Source: CAZHOS01 sp964534605 (lineage in GTDB: Bacteria; Patescibacteriota; Saccharimonadia; Saccharimonadales; VXPC01). From it: a DNA stretch of 64,000 nt. The notes below the pieces were generated by a model, which saw only the letters and a list, made by a program, of their open reading frames with translations, was not told the origin of the DNA and did not search any database. Positions 9,276 through 17,763 of the stretch are shown piece after piece (position 1 is the first letter of the stretch; every line of letters begins with the position of its first letter). Position numbers and translations under genes: made by a program. The DNA lies in contig CAZHOS010000001.1 of assembly GCA_964534605.1 (NCBI GenBank), positions 41,769 to 105,768 on the forward strand, given 5' to 3'.

Positions 9276-10577
9276 CTACGAGGAAACTGCGTCTAGGATG
9301 GCGTCTGGCGCTACCCTCTGTTTCTGCTGAGTATCAAGGTTTAGAAGCTCATAACTATCCTCGCGTAGCTCGTCCTCCCCGACAAACAGCACATGCCGTG
9401 CGCCTGCCTTTGCGGCAGCATCTATCTGCTTAGATATCTTACGTCCACTGGTATCTACAGCGACCTTTAGGCCATATATGCGTAGCTGCATGAATAGCTG
9501 CTGGGCTTGCTCGTAGACATCGCCCGCCAACACAACGTATATATCCGTGGGGTTAGGAAGGTCAGACAGCAGATCATGAGTGCGCAGGAAGTCAACAATA
9601 GTCACGTCGCCCTTACCGAATCCTGCCGTCGGTACAGGATCAGCACCAAGTGCTCCAACGAGACCATCGTAGCGACCGCCACCAAATAGCGAGCGATTAT
9701 TGTCTGGGCTCGTATCAAATACCTCAAACACAATCCCGGTGTAGTAAGCAAATCCTCTGACTATTGACGCGTCGAATCTAACGTTTTCTAGGCCGCTAGA
9801 CTCAACCATCTGACTAAACTCCAAAAGATCACGGTATCCTTTTGTCTGCAAGACATCTGCGTAAGCCTTTAAGTCGCTCGTATCCAGGAGTTGTATTAAC
9901 TTTTGGTCTAGCCCGTTCTTTATGTTTTCTGTGCTTAGTATGTCTTTTAGCGCCTTAGCTGCGTCATCGGCAGATTTATACTTTTTGTATCTGTCTATGT
10001 ACCCAAAAATATCATTAACTAGCGTCTCGTCTACACCCAAGTAGTCCAGGAGGTCTTCCATAAATGCCCGGCTGCCATAGCGCACTTCATACATATCTCT
10101 CGAAGCACCAAAACCCTCCATTATCTGCGAGGCAATCATCACCAGCTCGTGCTCAGCCTCCATACCCTCTACGCCAAATATGTCGACATTCAGCTGCCAG
10201 TGCTCTCGCAAGCGGCCCTTCTGAGGGCGCTCGTAACGCCATAGATTCGGTATGCTAAATAGACGTAGTGGGTAGGCTAATTCTTGGCGCTTGGCGGCAA
10301 CCATGCGGCTCACGCTCGGGGTCATCTCGGGCCGTACGGCTACTTCCCTGCCTCCTCTGTCTGTAAAGCTGTAGACTTGCTCGTTAACTATCTCGCTAGA
10401 TTCTTGGTTCTTTAAGCGGTAAAGATCTAGCGACTCAATCATCGGTGCATCGTATTCTTGGTAGCCAAAGCTTGCGCAAGCGCTGCGCCAAACTCCAAAG
10501 ATATAATCCTGCAGTCGCTTGTCCTCGGGATAGAAATCCCGAGTTCCTTTGTATGGTTGTATGCTTACTTTACCCAT
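9276..10577 (-). CDS. hisS: histidine--tRNA ligase
   Basis: Class II aminoacyl-tRNA synthetase that charges tRNA-His. 433 residues, typical length. Motif 2 (RPEMTPSVSRMVA) is near residues 80-92, the histidine-specific segment RGFAYYTGIVFEVF near residues 270-283, and GGGRYDGL follows. The C-terminal anticodon-binding domain occupies the last 100 residues. The start MGKVSIQPYKGTRDF is the canonical one, and AAAAGGGA upstream is a usable ribosome site. A strong terminator just upstream isolates it from the preceding flavoprotein gene. Confidence 0.97.
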   Translation of the reverse strand: MGKVSIQPYKGTRDFYPEDKRLQDYIFGVWRSACASFGYQEYDAPMIESLDLYRLKNQESSEIVNEQVYSFTDRGGREVAVRPEMTPSVSRMVAAKRQELAYPLRLFSIPNLWRYERPQKGRLREHWQLNVDIFGVEGMEAEHELVMIASQIMEGFGASRDMYEVRYGSRAFMEDLLDYLGVDETLVNDIFGYIDRYKKYKSADDAAKALKDILSTENIKNGLDQKLIQLLDTSDLKAYADVLQTKGYRDLLEFSQMVESSGLENVRFDASIVRGFAYYTGIVFEVFDTSPDNNRSLFGGGRYDGLVGALGADPVPTAGFGKGDVTIVDFLRTHDLLSDLPNPTDIYVVLAGDVYEQAQQLFMQLRIYGLKVAVDTSGRKISKQIDAAAKAGARHVLFVGEDELREDSYELLNLDTQQKQRVAPDAILDAVSS

Positions 10578-10670
10578 TTTGTAATCCCTTTTCTTTTAGT
10601 TTATCAGCTTTGGCCTTTTTATATTGTTCGTAAAACATTTTTTGCTCCGTATTCATTATCTATAAAAATC

Positions 10671-10696
10671 AAAAACGCCGAAGGGCCGGCGTTTTT
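10671..10696. terminator. Rho-independent terminator, perfect 10-bp stem
   Basis: AAAAACGCCG pairs with CGGCGTTTTT around the loop AAGGGC. It terminates the minus-strand flavoprotein gene and would also stop plus-strand transcripts. The remaining bases up to 10795 show no further feature. Confidence 0.85.
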
Positions 10697-10794
10697 AAAG
10701 GATAGTCACATCACAAAACTAACGCAGGCGGGCCTCCGGCGATATATGTAGATGCAAATTTGAATAATTCATAGGGTTAAGTATATCACGCTGT

Positions 10795-12041
10795 TTAGTT
10801 TCTTGCGGCATTGATACCGGCTATATAGCCTGTTGTCCAGCATAGCTGGAGCGAGTAGCCACCGGATGGTCTGTTGATATTAAGAAGGTCGCCTGTAACG
10901 TAAAGGTTGGTGATTTCCTTAGACCTCATAGTTTTCGTGTCCAGATTCTCTAGGGCTAAGCCACCGTCTGCAACTACGGCTTTGTCAAACCCCATCAGGC
11001 TATCGACCTGAGCAGTTGCGCCACACAACACATCGACAATTTTGCTACGCAATACCTTACTGAGCTCGCTGCAGTTCTTAGCCTCGATCTCTTGTTTGCC
11101 AATAATCTGCGTAATGATTGGGCTTAGACCGCCAGGCAAGAGCTCTTTGAGAACATTTTTGAGCATTTTTGCACGGTTAGATTCTAGCGCTTGGACTACT
11201 TTTTTGTCGACATCCTCCCTGTCTAGCTCAGGATAAAAATTAATTGCAACATGGACATCGCTAGACTCCAGTAGCTCCGCCACCCGGTAAGCATTATTGA
11301 GCACCAGTGGACCAGATACGCCGTAATGAGTAAAGAGCAGCCTCCCACGCTGTTTGAACTTCTTTTTGTTGCCTGCGCATAAAGACAGCTCCACCTCCGC
11401 AGATTTGCCCGCCACCGACGCAGGCCAGCTGTCTTTTAGCTTTAGTGGGGTAATACTGGGACTTGGCTCATCTACTGTATGCCCAAGCTCACGCAACCAC
11501 TTAAATCCGTCACCCGTAGATCCGGTGTCCGGGCGGGATGTGCCACCGGTTGCCAGTATGTAGCTGTGGCCATGCACATCACCTTTCGATGTGCAGATAC
11601 TGCTAATCGAACCCTGCTCTGTTTGAATGGACTCGACACGCACATCTGTAAGCACCTCTACTTTGCTGTGTGTCATGTCTTGTTCGAGCACCCTCAGAAC
11701 ATCCAAAGCTTTATTAGTAGTCGGAAATGCACGTTTACGATCCTCGATCTTTGTAGCTAGGCCACGAGAATTAAAATAATCTGCCGACTCTTGCATGCCA
11801 AACTGAGTGAATGCCGAGTAAAGGAACTTCTCTGACTTGCCGTAATTTTTGAGTAGCGTGCGCATGTCTTCCTCGGCATTGTAGACATTGCAACGGCCGC
11901 CGCCTGTTATGCGTAGCTTTTCGCCGAGGCGCTTGTTTTTTTCTAATAACAACACACTCGCCCCGCGGCTCGCAGCTGTAGCTGCGGCCATCATGCCACT
12001 CGCGCCACCACCCACACCACAACTACATCATACTTATTCAC
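10795..12041 (-). pseudogene. BaiN/HI0933-type NAD(P)/FAD oxidoreductase with an N-terminal frameshift
   Basis: About 410 residues of a two-dinucleotide-binding flavoprotein related to HI0933/YhiN/BaiN. It includes GGGASGMMAA, ITGGGRCN and the C-terminal NRPSGGYSLQLCWTTGY. The expected first beta strand (MNKYDVVVV) is encoded from a GTG at 12041, and TAGACT lies six bases before that codon, the local promoter pattern. The strand is two bases out of frame with GGGASG because the sequence reads GTTGTGGTGTGGGTGGT, where removing one TG dinucleotide restores MNKYDVVVVGGGASG. Translation from the internal GTG at 12015 would lose the first strand of the FAD fold. It is either a recent lesion, a sequencing error at a GT repeat, or phase variation. 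Confidence 0.75.
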
Positions 12042-12102
12042 CGCTATAGTCTACATCAATCAAATAGTACAATGTAGGAATATAGCGGAGCTATAATTTT
12101 TA

Positions 12103-12519
12103 CTAAAAATCATACTTTGAGTGGCATACTGCGTGCCTCGGTATATCCTCACACTCTAAGCTAAAAGTTAATAGATATGAAGTTAAGGTGATTAACAGTA
12201 GGCTTGGTAAAAAATAGAGTCCTATCTTCCAAAATTTGTCTACCTTAAAACGCCCTAGATAAATTATTTTTGTAATAAGCAGACCAAGAAAGAATGGAAT
12301 AAAATAAACCAGTGCAACTATAAAGTATTCAACCGTAAATATGTATGGGTCGCGTAGATACGTACTTACATCAGTCTCTATAATCGATGCACACTGCCTA
12401 TCGAACTCAAAGCAGTAAGGTTCTGGAAGCAGCAACCAAAATGTTCCAGTAGCAAAGAATAGACAAAATATAAAAGCAATAACGTATTGCTTGAAAGTAA
12501 AGGTTTTGAATATCCCCAT
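12103..12519 (-). CDS. small hypothetical membrane protein
   Basis: 138 residues, not recognised. Hydrophobic segments near residues 11-31, 62-84 and 98-118 predict three membrane helices. Four cysteines lie in the loops (PYCFEFDRQC and LECEDIPRHAVC), which could form disulfides outside the cell. A TATACT lies nine bases before the ATG, giving a very short or absent leader, and no Shine-Dalgarno is visible. It is AT-richer than its neighbours, which may point to acquisition or fast evolution. Expression is plausible, but there is no homology evidence. Confidence 0.6.
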   Translation of the reverse strand: MGIFKTFTFKQYVIAFIFCLFFATGTFWLLLPEPYCFEFDRQCASIIETDVSTYLRDPYIFTVEYFIVALVYFIPFFLGLLITKIIYLGRFKVDKFWKIGLYFLPSLLLITLTSYLLTFSLECEDIPRHAVCHSKYDF

Positions 12520-12563
12520 TAGCTGCTAAGTATAGCATCTGGACATACTTAACCGATAAAACC

Positions 12564-12597
12564 AAAATAAAGAGTCCCAAATGGGACTCTTTATTTT
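12564..12597. terminator. 16-bp stem terminator beside the tRNA remnant
   Basis: AAAATAAAGAGTCCCA pairs perfectly with TGGGACTCTTTATTTT. It matches in layout the terminator that follows the intact tRNA-Leu 180 bases away, so it marks the end of a former second tRNA copy. Confidence 0.8.
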
Positions 12598-12715
12598 GGT
12601 GCCGTGGAAAGGACTTGCCCACGTCCCGCGGGCCCGAAACTTCGTCTTTGCAAACAAGTTTGCAAGAGAAGGTTTCCTTGCGATATGCCACTGGCATATC
12701 TCACCTTCACGCATT
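12590..12715 (-). pseudogene. interrupted remnant of a second tRNA-Leu 3' half
   Basis: On the plus strand, 28 bases at 12590-12617 repeat exactly at 12770-12797, covering the CCA end, acceptor strand and part of the T arm of tRNA-Leu. A further 13 bases (ACCTTCACGCATT, 12703-12715) repeat at 12799-12811. In the intact gene the two pieces are one base apart. Here 85 bases intervene at the T loop, including two hairpins (GATATGCC/GGCATATC and TTGCAAA/TTTGCAA). The 5' half of the tRNA is missing. It cannot yield a functional tRNA. Confidence 0.75.
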
Positions 12716-12743
12716 ATGGCTCGGTTCAACCCCTTTCCTAGTC

Positions 12744-12777
12744 AAAATAAAAAGCCCCATATGGGGCTATTTATTTT
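12744..12777 (-). terminator. terminator of tRNA-Leu
   Basis: On the minus strand AGCCCCAT pairs with ATGGGGCT and is followed by TTTTTATTTT. It begins directly after the encoded CCA end. Confidence 0.85.
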
Positions 12778-12861
12778 GGTGCCGTGGAAAGGACTTGAAC
12801 CTTCACGCATTGCTGCACTAGTTCCTAAGACTAGCGTGTCTACCAATTCCACCACCACGGC
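12777..12861 (-). tRNA. tRNA-Leu (anticodon UAG)
   Basis: 85 nt including an encoded CCA. The acceptor stem is GCCGTGG/CCACGGC with discriminator A. The D arm contains AATTGGTAGACAC, as in bacterial leucine tRNAs. The anticodon loop CTTAGGA gives UAG between CTAGT and ACTAG. A variable arm follows, and the T arm is AAGGTTCAAGTCCTT. It should read CUN leucine codons. A terminator follows immediately. Confidence 0.95.
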
Positions 12862-12911
12862 ATGTTAGTGTTGGACCGCACTATTCTACTACCGTTTAAC
12901 TTGTCTCGCAA

Positions 12912-13295
12912 CTATACTATGTAGGCAATGTATGCCACAGCCGATGTTAGCACCACACCCCAGGCAGTATCGAGTGCCACCATCTGCCAGGGCCAACCTT
13001 TAATGACGGCTTTATTTGTAAATTCATACGTTCCATAGGCGAATAGACCTAACAGTGCCCCGCGCCTAGCGACCTCCGACGCTTGGCCTTCGACGTCTAA
13101 CCCTAGTTGGGACAAATATACGACCAAGGTAACGTAGCCAACGTAGAATATCAGTGCGGCCAGACCGTCTGGCTTTTTAGCAACAAGCTGAGGGGCATAC
13201 TTGACCAAAGTTGGCTTGATAACAAACGCTATTACCGGCAGGTCGATCGCTGCCATCGCTACCCCTCCAATAATTACACTAATTATATAATCCAT
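12912..13295 (-). CDS. DUF2177 family membrane protein
   Basis: 127 residues with four predicted membrane helices. The family pattern is clear: LAALIFYVGYVTLVVY, then GALLGLFAYGTYEFTN and KGWPWQMVALDTAWGV. The function of DUF2177 proteins is unknown. TATGAT lies nine bases before the ATG and no ribosome site is seen, so the message is probably leaderless. The promoter is back to back with that of the plus-strand gene at 13337, with only 41 bases between the two start codons. Confidence 0.85.
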   Translation of the reverse strand: MDYIISVIIGGVAMAAIDLPVIAFVIKPTLVKYAPQLVAKKPDGLAALIFYVGYVTLVVYLSQLGLDVEGQASEVARRGALLGLFAYGTYEFTNKAVIKGWPWQMVALDTAWGVVLTSAVAYIAYIV

Positions 13296-13336
13296 ATGCT
13301 TTCTATCATACCATCATTCTTGTATAATTCGATGTA

Positions 13337-14014
13337 ATGAAATTGCTTAAAAGTACAATTCCTGAAGTTAAAGTACATAAAACTAGCGATCTATGTGAGC
13401 TAGATGGGTTCGCATCTTTGCACGCTTATGGACATATCGGTCTTTCAGGTTTTATTGAAGCTACAGACATACCCCCGCTCAATTATTTCCAGGGCCTATA
13501 CTGGCAAGACGTCTCCGGAATATTTACCGGAATATCTAGCGCAAGAGCTAGATCTATAAGCGTTCAGGAATCGAGAAACGCATCTAATGCACAGCTCCAC
13601 GCTCTTGCGGCTAAGGTTCACGGCTTCGTTAGATCCATGCTTGAAGCTGCAGATTCGCCTTCTGCGAACTACATGGTAAATCGACCCTTACCTATACCCA
13701 ACAAACTAGAGGCAGGCGGCTATGTCGAGCCTCATGCTGATGGAATAAGCTGTCATGTATATGTTGCTAGTCTTGCTCTTCATGGAATTGGATTACCTGC
13801 AATCAGGCTTGGTGTTGATCAAAATGCCGAAAACTGGGATGAATACGAAAACGAGATGACATACCAGCAGGATCCTGGAGATCTGATGATCTATGCTTGC
13901 GACATCAGAGACGCTTCAAATGTACAAGCAACTCTAAACCACCATGAGGTAAAATTGCCCGACAATAGCCTCGGTAGGCATACACTGGTAGTTGCTGGCG
14001 CTTGTACTAGCTAG
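13337..14014 (+). CDS. putative 2OG-Fe(II) oxygenase-fold protein
   Basis: 225 residues, no close family recognised. The C-terminal half resembles a double-stranded beta-helix of the 2-oxoglutarate/iron class: YVEPHAD (HxD, near residue 130), a GDLMIY strand near 180, NHHEV supplying a distal histidine near 203, and R near 214 in GRHTLVV. This assignment rests on motif order only. A perfect TATAAT (13323-13328) ends eight bases before the ATG and there is no Shine-Dalgarno, so the transcript looks leaderless. Its last eight bases overlap the end of rsmD on the other strand. Confidence 0.6.
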   Translation: MKLLKSTIPEVKVHKTSDLCELDGFASLHAYGHIGLSGFIEATDIPPLNYFQGLYWQDVSGIFTGISSARARSISVQESRNASNAQLHALAAKVHGFVRSMLEAADSPSANYMVNRPLPIPNKLEAGGYVEPHADGISCHVYVASLALHGIGLPAIRLGVDQNAENWDEYENEMTYQQDPGDLMIYACDIRDASNVQATLNHHEVKLPDNSLGRHTLVVAGACTS

Positions 14015-14534
14015 CCTTGAGGATGCTAATTGTCGCACGGGCGTAGGATCTTTGAGTGACAAGCCTGAGGCCATCTAGTTCTTCTGTGCGGTAATCCTTG
14101 GGGTGGCTAATCACCATCAGTCCACCAGGTGCAAGCATGCTGGCTAGTGCCCGCAGATGTAGGGGGTTCAGGTCCTGGTACGGCGGATCTGCAAAGATGA
14201 GATCAAAAGTGTAATCTACGTTCTTGGCCCAAGTAACAACGTTGGCTCGTGTGGCGCGGACGCTCTGTTTCAGACCTAGGTCCTCTATATTCTCGGTGAT
14301 TGTTTTGTAGGCTTTTTTGTCCATATCGACGGCATAGACGCTGGCGGCCCCACGACTAACTGCCTCAAAACCCAACGCTCCACTCCCGGCATAGGCATCC
14401 AGCACACTCAGGCCTTCTATGGGGCCCAGCATATTAAATAGGGCCCCCCTGGCACGCTCGCTCATTGGGTGCGTCCTATTGCCTGATGGGGCTTTAAAGA
14501 TTCGGCCTTTGTGCTTTCCTGCAATCACTCTCAT
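14007..14534 (-). CDS. rsmD: 16S rRNA (guanine966-N2)-methyltransferase
   Basis: S-adenosylmethionine-dependent methylase of 16S rRNA, 175 residues. It begins MRVIAGKHKGR, as the family does. The SAM loop is LDAYAGSGALGFEAVSRG (near residue 47) and the catalytic motif is DPPY near residue 119. The frame continues 12 codons upstream, but TACAAT placed six bases before this ATG supports the internal start and a leaderless message. It is convergent with, and overlaps by eight bases, the gene ending at 14014. Confidence 0.93.
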   Translation of the reverse strand: MRVIAGKHKGRIFKAPSGNRTHPMSERARGALFNMLGPIEGLSVLDAYAGSGALGFEAVSRGAASVYAVDMDKKAYKTITENIEDLGLKQSVRATRANVVTWAKNVDYTFDLIFADPPYQDLNPLHLRALASMLAPGGLMVISHPKDYRTEELDGLRLVTQRSYARATISILKAS

Positions 14535-14623
14535 AGCTCTATTGTACCCCCTGCAGCGACACCGCACCATGTTTCTGTTCTTCTGCAGAACAAATAGTCT
14601 TAACGTTGTAAGATTTCCTGCTG

Positions 14624-16657
14624 CTAGTTAAGAGAGCTTACTTTTTGGGTTTTAATAACACTCTTTTGTAACTCGGGGTAGTCTTTTAGCTTTAATTTGC
14701 TACCAATAAACGCATCGGCCATCGCCCGAGCGACTGCAACCTGCTTTGCATCGGATATATTAGCCACGCGCAGATCCAGCGATCCGCTCTGACGCGTACC
14801 ATAGATCGCACCAGGTCCACGCAGCTCTAAATCGAGCTCACTCAGCTTGAAGCCATCTTCCACTTGCTCTATATACCTCAGTCGTTTAGCCGGGGCTTGG
14901 TTATCTGCAAGCATCAACAAGCACGTACCCGCTGTGGTTCCACGTCCGACCCGGCCGCGCAACTGATGCAGTTGCGCTAACCCGAACCTATGCGGCGAGA
15001 GTATAGCTATTGTATGGGAGTTAACGACATTCACACCGACCTCGATCACCGTTGTCGAGACCAATACATGGATCTTGCCGGACAGAAAGTCAGCCATAAC
15101 TAACTCCTTCTGCTCGGCCTTAAGCTTACCGTGCATTAGGCCTATAGAAGCGTCGGGATACTTGCGCTGCAAGTCACTATATATCTGCTCAGCGGGGTCC
15201 CCTACTTCTTCGCTATCAATACTGGGGCACACAATATAGACCTGATTACTTTCGTCGGCATTGCTTATAAGACTTTTAAGTTTATTAGCTCTATGGGAAA
15301 GGCTGACAAGTTCTGTGCGGATAGATTTTTTGCCAGGTGGCTTCTCGCTAAGGATAGATATGTCTAGTTCGCCGTAGAGGATAAGCCCTAGTGTGCGGGG
15401 TATGGGTGTTGCAGTCATAGTAAGTATATGGGGCATTAGCTTGGCTTTGCCTTGCAAGCTCTTGCGCTGCTCGACTCCAAAGCGGTGTTGCTCGTCGATT
15501 ATAGCTAGTTGAACATTCTTGTAATCGACCCCTTTCTGGAAGACAGCGTGCGTGCCTATTATTATCCGTGCATCGCCGCTAGCGACCCGCTGTAGTACGG
15601 CTTTTTTGTCAGGGGCTTTTTGTGATCCCGTCAGTACCGTTATTTGACTCGCTAAGCTGGTGCCGCCGAGTAGCTCCTGGAATGACTCGTAATGCTGCTT
15701 AGCTAACAAGTCTGTCGGTGCCATAACTACTACCTGTCCGCCGTGACTAGCGACGTTCGCTGCCACCATCGCGGCGATAACTGTCTTGCCGGATCCTACA
15801 TCTCCCTCTACCAGCCTGTTAAGAGGCCTGTCAGCTTCTTGCATATCCTTAAGTATTTGCCAGGCTATCGCCCGCTGTTGATCCGTAAGTGTGTAGGGCA
15901 GATCTTTAGATATAGACACCAGCAGGTCTTCGTTAACGGTGATTTTAGGCGAGCGCAGGACAGAATATTTCTGGCGCAATAACTGGCTAGACAGACTAAG
16001 TTCGAACAGCTCACGCACACCCAGCTCGAACCGGGCCTCCTGAACATCTTCAGTTCTGGCTGGGAAGTGTAGCTTGTTAAGCGTCGTGCTAAGGCTAGGC
16101 AAGCCTACATCCGCCAATAACTGTGCTGGTAGCCTCTCTGGTATGTCGTCTATGCATGACTTTACACCGCTAATGGCTTTTCTGATCCGTAGGCTGCTAA
16201 GCCCCTTAGTTTCTGGATAAACTGGCAGTACCCGTGCTGTATTAATCTGAAAGTCACTAACTAGCTCGATAGTTGGGTTAATAAGCGACAAATGCTTGCC
16301 ACTAAAGTCGTATTGCCCTGACAAATAGTACTCGGCGCCCTTTTTGATGCTCTGGGCTCGGTAAGGTTGGTTAAACCAGACGATGCCAATAGCCCCGCTA
16401 TCGTCGGTCGCTTTACCTTGGGTGATGTGCATGCCGCGGGCTTTGCCGTAGCGTGGTGCGCTGGTAGATATCTTGGCCTTCAGCGTTACAGGACCTGGTT
16501 CAACGTCGGCTATCTGCTGCACTTTAGAATAGTCCTCGTACCGACGAGGGTAATGATCCAGTAAGTCCCCGATCGTCTCTATGCCTAAACGATTAAACAG
16601 TAAGCTCACCTTAGGCCCAATGCCGGCCACCATGTCTATTTTGTCTGACAAGCGCAT
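14624..16657 (-). CDS. recG: ATP-dependent DNA helicase RecG
   Basis: Branch-migrating helicase that rescues stalled replication forks. 677 residues, full length. The N-terminal wedge/OB domain is followed by superfamily 2 motifs: Walker A GDVGSGKTVIA (near residue 287), DEQHRFG in the DEAH position, TATPIPRTL, and the motif VI region QLRGRVGRG. TAGACT lies six bases before the ATG with no Shine-Dalgarno. The start region is divergent from the FemX-like gene, with 57 bases between the start codons. Confidence 0.97.
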   Translation of the reverse strand: MRLSDKIDMVAGIGPKVSLLFNRLGIETIGDLLDHYPRRYEDYSKVQQIADVEPGPVTLKAKISTSAPRYGKARGMHITQGKATDDSGAIGIVWFNQPYRAQSIKKGAEYYLSGQYDFSGKHLSLINPTIELVSDFQINTARVLPVYPETKGLSSLRIRKAISGVKSCIDDIPERLPAQLLADVGLPSLSTTLNKLHFPARTEDVQEARFELGVRELFELSLSSQLLRQKYSVLRSPKITVNEDLLVSISKDLPYTLTDQQRAIAWQILKDMQEADRPLNRLVEGDVGSGKTVIAAMVAANVASHGGQVVVMAPTDLLAKQHYESFQELLGGTSLASQITVLTGSQKAPDKKAVLQRVASGDARIIIGTHAVFQKGVDYKNVQLAIIDEQHRFGVEQRKSLQGKAKLMPHILTMTATPIPRTLGLILYGELDISILSEKPPGKKSIRTELVSLSHRANKLKSLISNADESNQVYIVCPSIDSEEVGDPAEQIYSDLQRKYPDASIGLMHGKLKAEQKELVMADFLSGKIHVLVSTTVIEVGVNVVNSHTIAILSPHRFGLAQLHQLRGRVGRGTTAGTCLLMLADNQAPAKRLRYIEQVEDGFKLSELDLELRGPGAIYGTRQSGSLDLRVANISDAKQVAVARAMADAFIGSKLKLKDYPELQKSVIKTQKVSSLN

Positions 16658-16678
16658 AGCTATAGTCTACATGAGTGG

Positions 16679-16708
16679 TTTACACTCTGCGCCCCTAGCC
16701 TGTATCAT
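16679..16708 (+). promoter_or_regulatory. promoter of the FemX-like gene, leaderless type
   Basis: TTTACA (16679-16684), 18-base spacer, TATCAT (16703-16708), then six bases to the ATG at 16715. Transcription would start at or within a base or two of the start codon. Confidence 0.75.
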
Positions 16709-16714
16709 CTGTTT

Positions 16715-17680
16715 ATGGTTAATCCAAAACTTCTGCACCCCCTCCAGAGCGAGGCCTGGCAACCTATCTACCCAAACACACACCGCCTGATCGCGGCCGG
16801 CACACCGACGAATATTCGTCTCGTCTCGCCCGCATACTCCAAAATGCCCTACGCTATTATCACCCGTCCCGGTAATAGGAGCTGGGACACAGATGGCTGG
16901 CTGCAAGACATAACCCTCGCAGTAAGCGAGCTAGGTGTCAGCCACCTTGTTATCGAGCCAGATGGGCGTTATTTGCCTGCAGGACGCACACTAGAAGGGT
17001 TCATAGTCTCTAGCGCGCCAGGCTTAACAAGTCGCTACAGCGCCGTTCTAGATCTAAGCCCAAGCGAAGAAGAGCTCCTAGCTAGCTGTAGTAAATCGCA
17101 TCGACAAAATATCCGCAAAGCAATCAAAAATGGATTACAGTTCGAAATCTTTACAGAAGGGACGGCTGGAATAGAACGTTTTGTGGCTATTGTCGAGTCT
17201 ATGTCCACTAGCAAGAGCTTCGTGCAGTACTCTAGTGCTCATATAGAGAATGTATGGCAAGCAATGTCCGATGCTAGTAGCGCCTATATCGTTATTGGTA
17301 CATACGAAGGGCAAGACGTCGGAGGCTACATGGTGGTCCATAACGGCCAAGAGGCCTATCAACTCTATGGAGGTCGCACCCAGGCTGGACGCGACAACCG
17401 CCTGGCGCAAGCAATAGGTTTCGAGGCTCTACTGCAAGCAAAACGTCTGGGGATTAGACACTACGACATGTGGGGTATAGGTAGATTCGACAGCGGGGGC
17501 CCGGATAAAGACGACGAGAAGTACGGAATAGGCAAGTTCAAGCTAGCATACGGGTCGATACCATACGACCATGGCCCCAATCTAGAGCATATCTTTGACC
17601 AAAAAGCATACGACCGCGCTAAACTAACTGCAAAATTATCGCAAAAGAAACTAACAATCAAGAAGAAGTTATCACGCTAA
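16715..17680 (+). CDS. FemABX-type peptidoglycan aminoacyltransferase
   Basis: 321 residues of the Fem family, which adds amino acids from charged tRNA to the peptide bridge of lipid II at the cytoplasmic membrane. The tandem GNAT layout is present. A basic segment KSHRQNIRKAIKNG (near residue 125) matches the usual Fem sequence before the second subdomain, and the C-terminal GIGKFKLAYGS near residue 285 corresponds to the conserved FK.GF block. It starts from a leaderless-type promoter. Its neighbour, a class A PBP transcribed in the same direction, supports a role in wall cross-bridge formation. The amino acid it adds cannot be read from the sequence. Confidence 0.85.
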   Translation: MVNPKLLHPLQSEAWQPIYPNTHRLIAAGTPTNIRLVSPAYSKMPYAIITRPGNRSWDTDGWLQDITLAVSELGVSHLVIEPDGRYLPAGRTLEGFIVSSAPGLTSRYSAVLDLSPSEEELLASCSKSHRQNIRKAIKNGLQFEIFTEGTAGIERFVAIVESMSTSKSFVQYSSAHIENVWQAMSDASSAYIVIGTYEGQDVGGYMVVHNGQEAYQLYGGRTQAGRDNRLAQAIGFEALLQAKRLGIRHYDMWGIGRFDSGGPDKDDEKYGIGKFKLAYGSIPYDHGPNLEHIFDQKAYDRAKLTAKLSQKKLTIKKKLSR

Positions 17681-17735
17681 TGCTTGGCAGCTATTTTTCA
17701 GATTAAGACCAGCTTTGTTATTGTGGTTATTTTGA

Positions 17736-17741
17736 TATAAT
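17736..17741 (+). promoter_or_regulatory. -10 box of the PBP gene
   Basis: Perfect TATAAT with a weak TTTGTT 16 bases upstream. It is followed by a short leader with GGAG seven bases before the ATG at 17764, so this gene is leadered, unlike its upstream neighbour. Confidence 0.5.
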
Positions 17742-17763
17742 AAGCTCTATATTTGGAGATCAA

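Noticed and set aside
12581..12868. Open frame with a repeated MGLFILVPWKG segment
   Set aside because: The repeat is only the translated tRNA-Leu 3' end and terminator duplication; it overlaps the tRNA gene.
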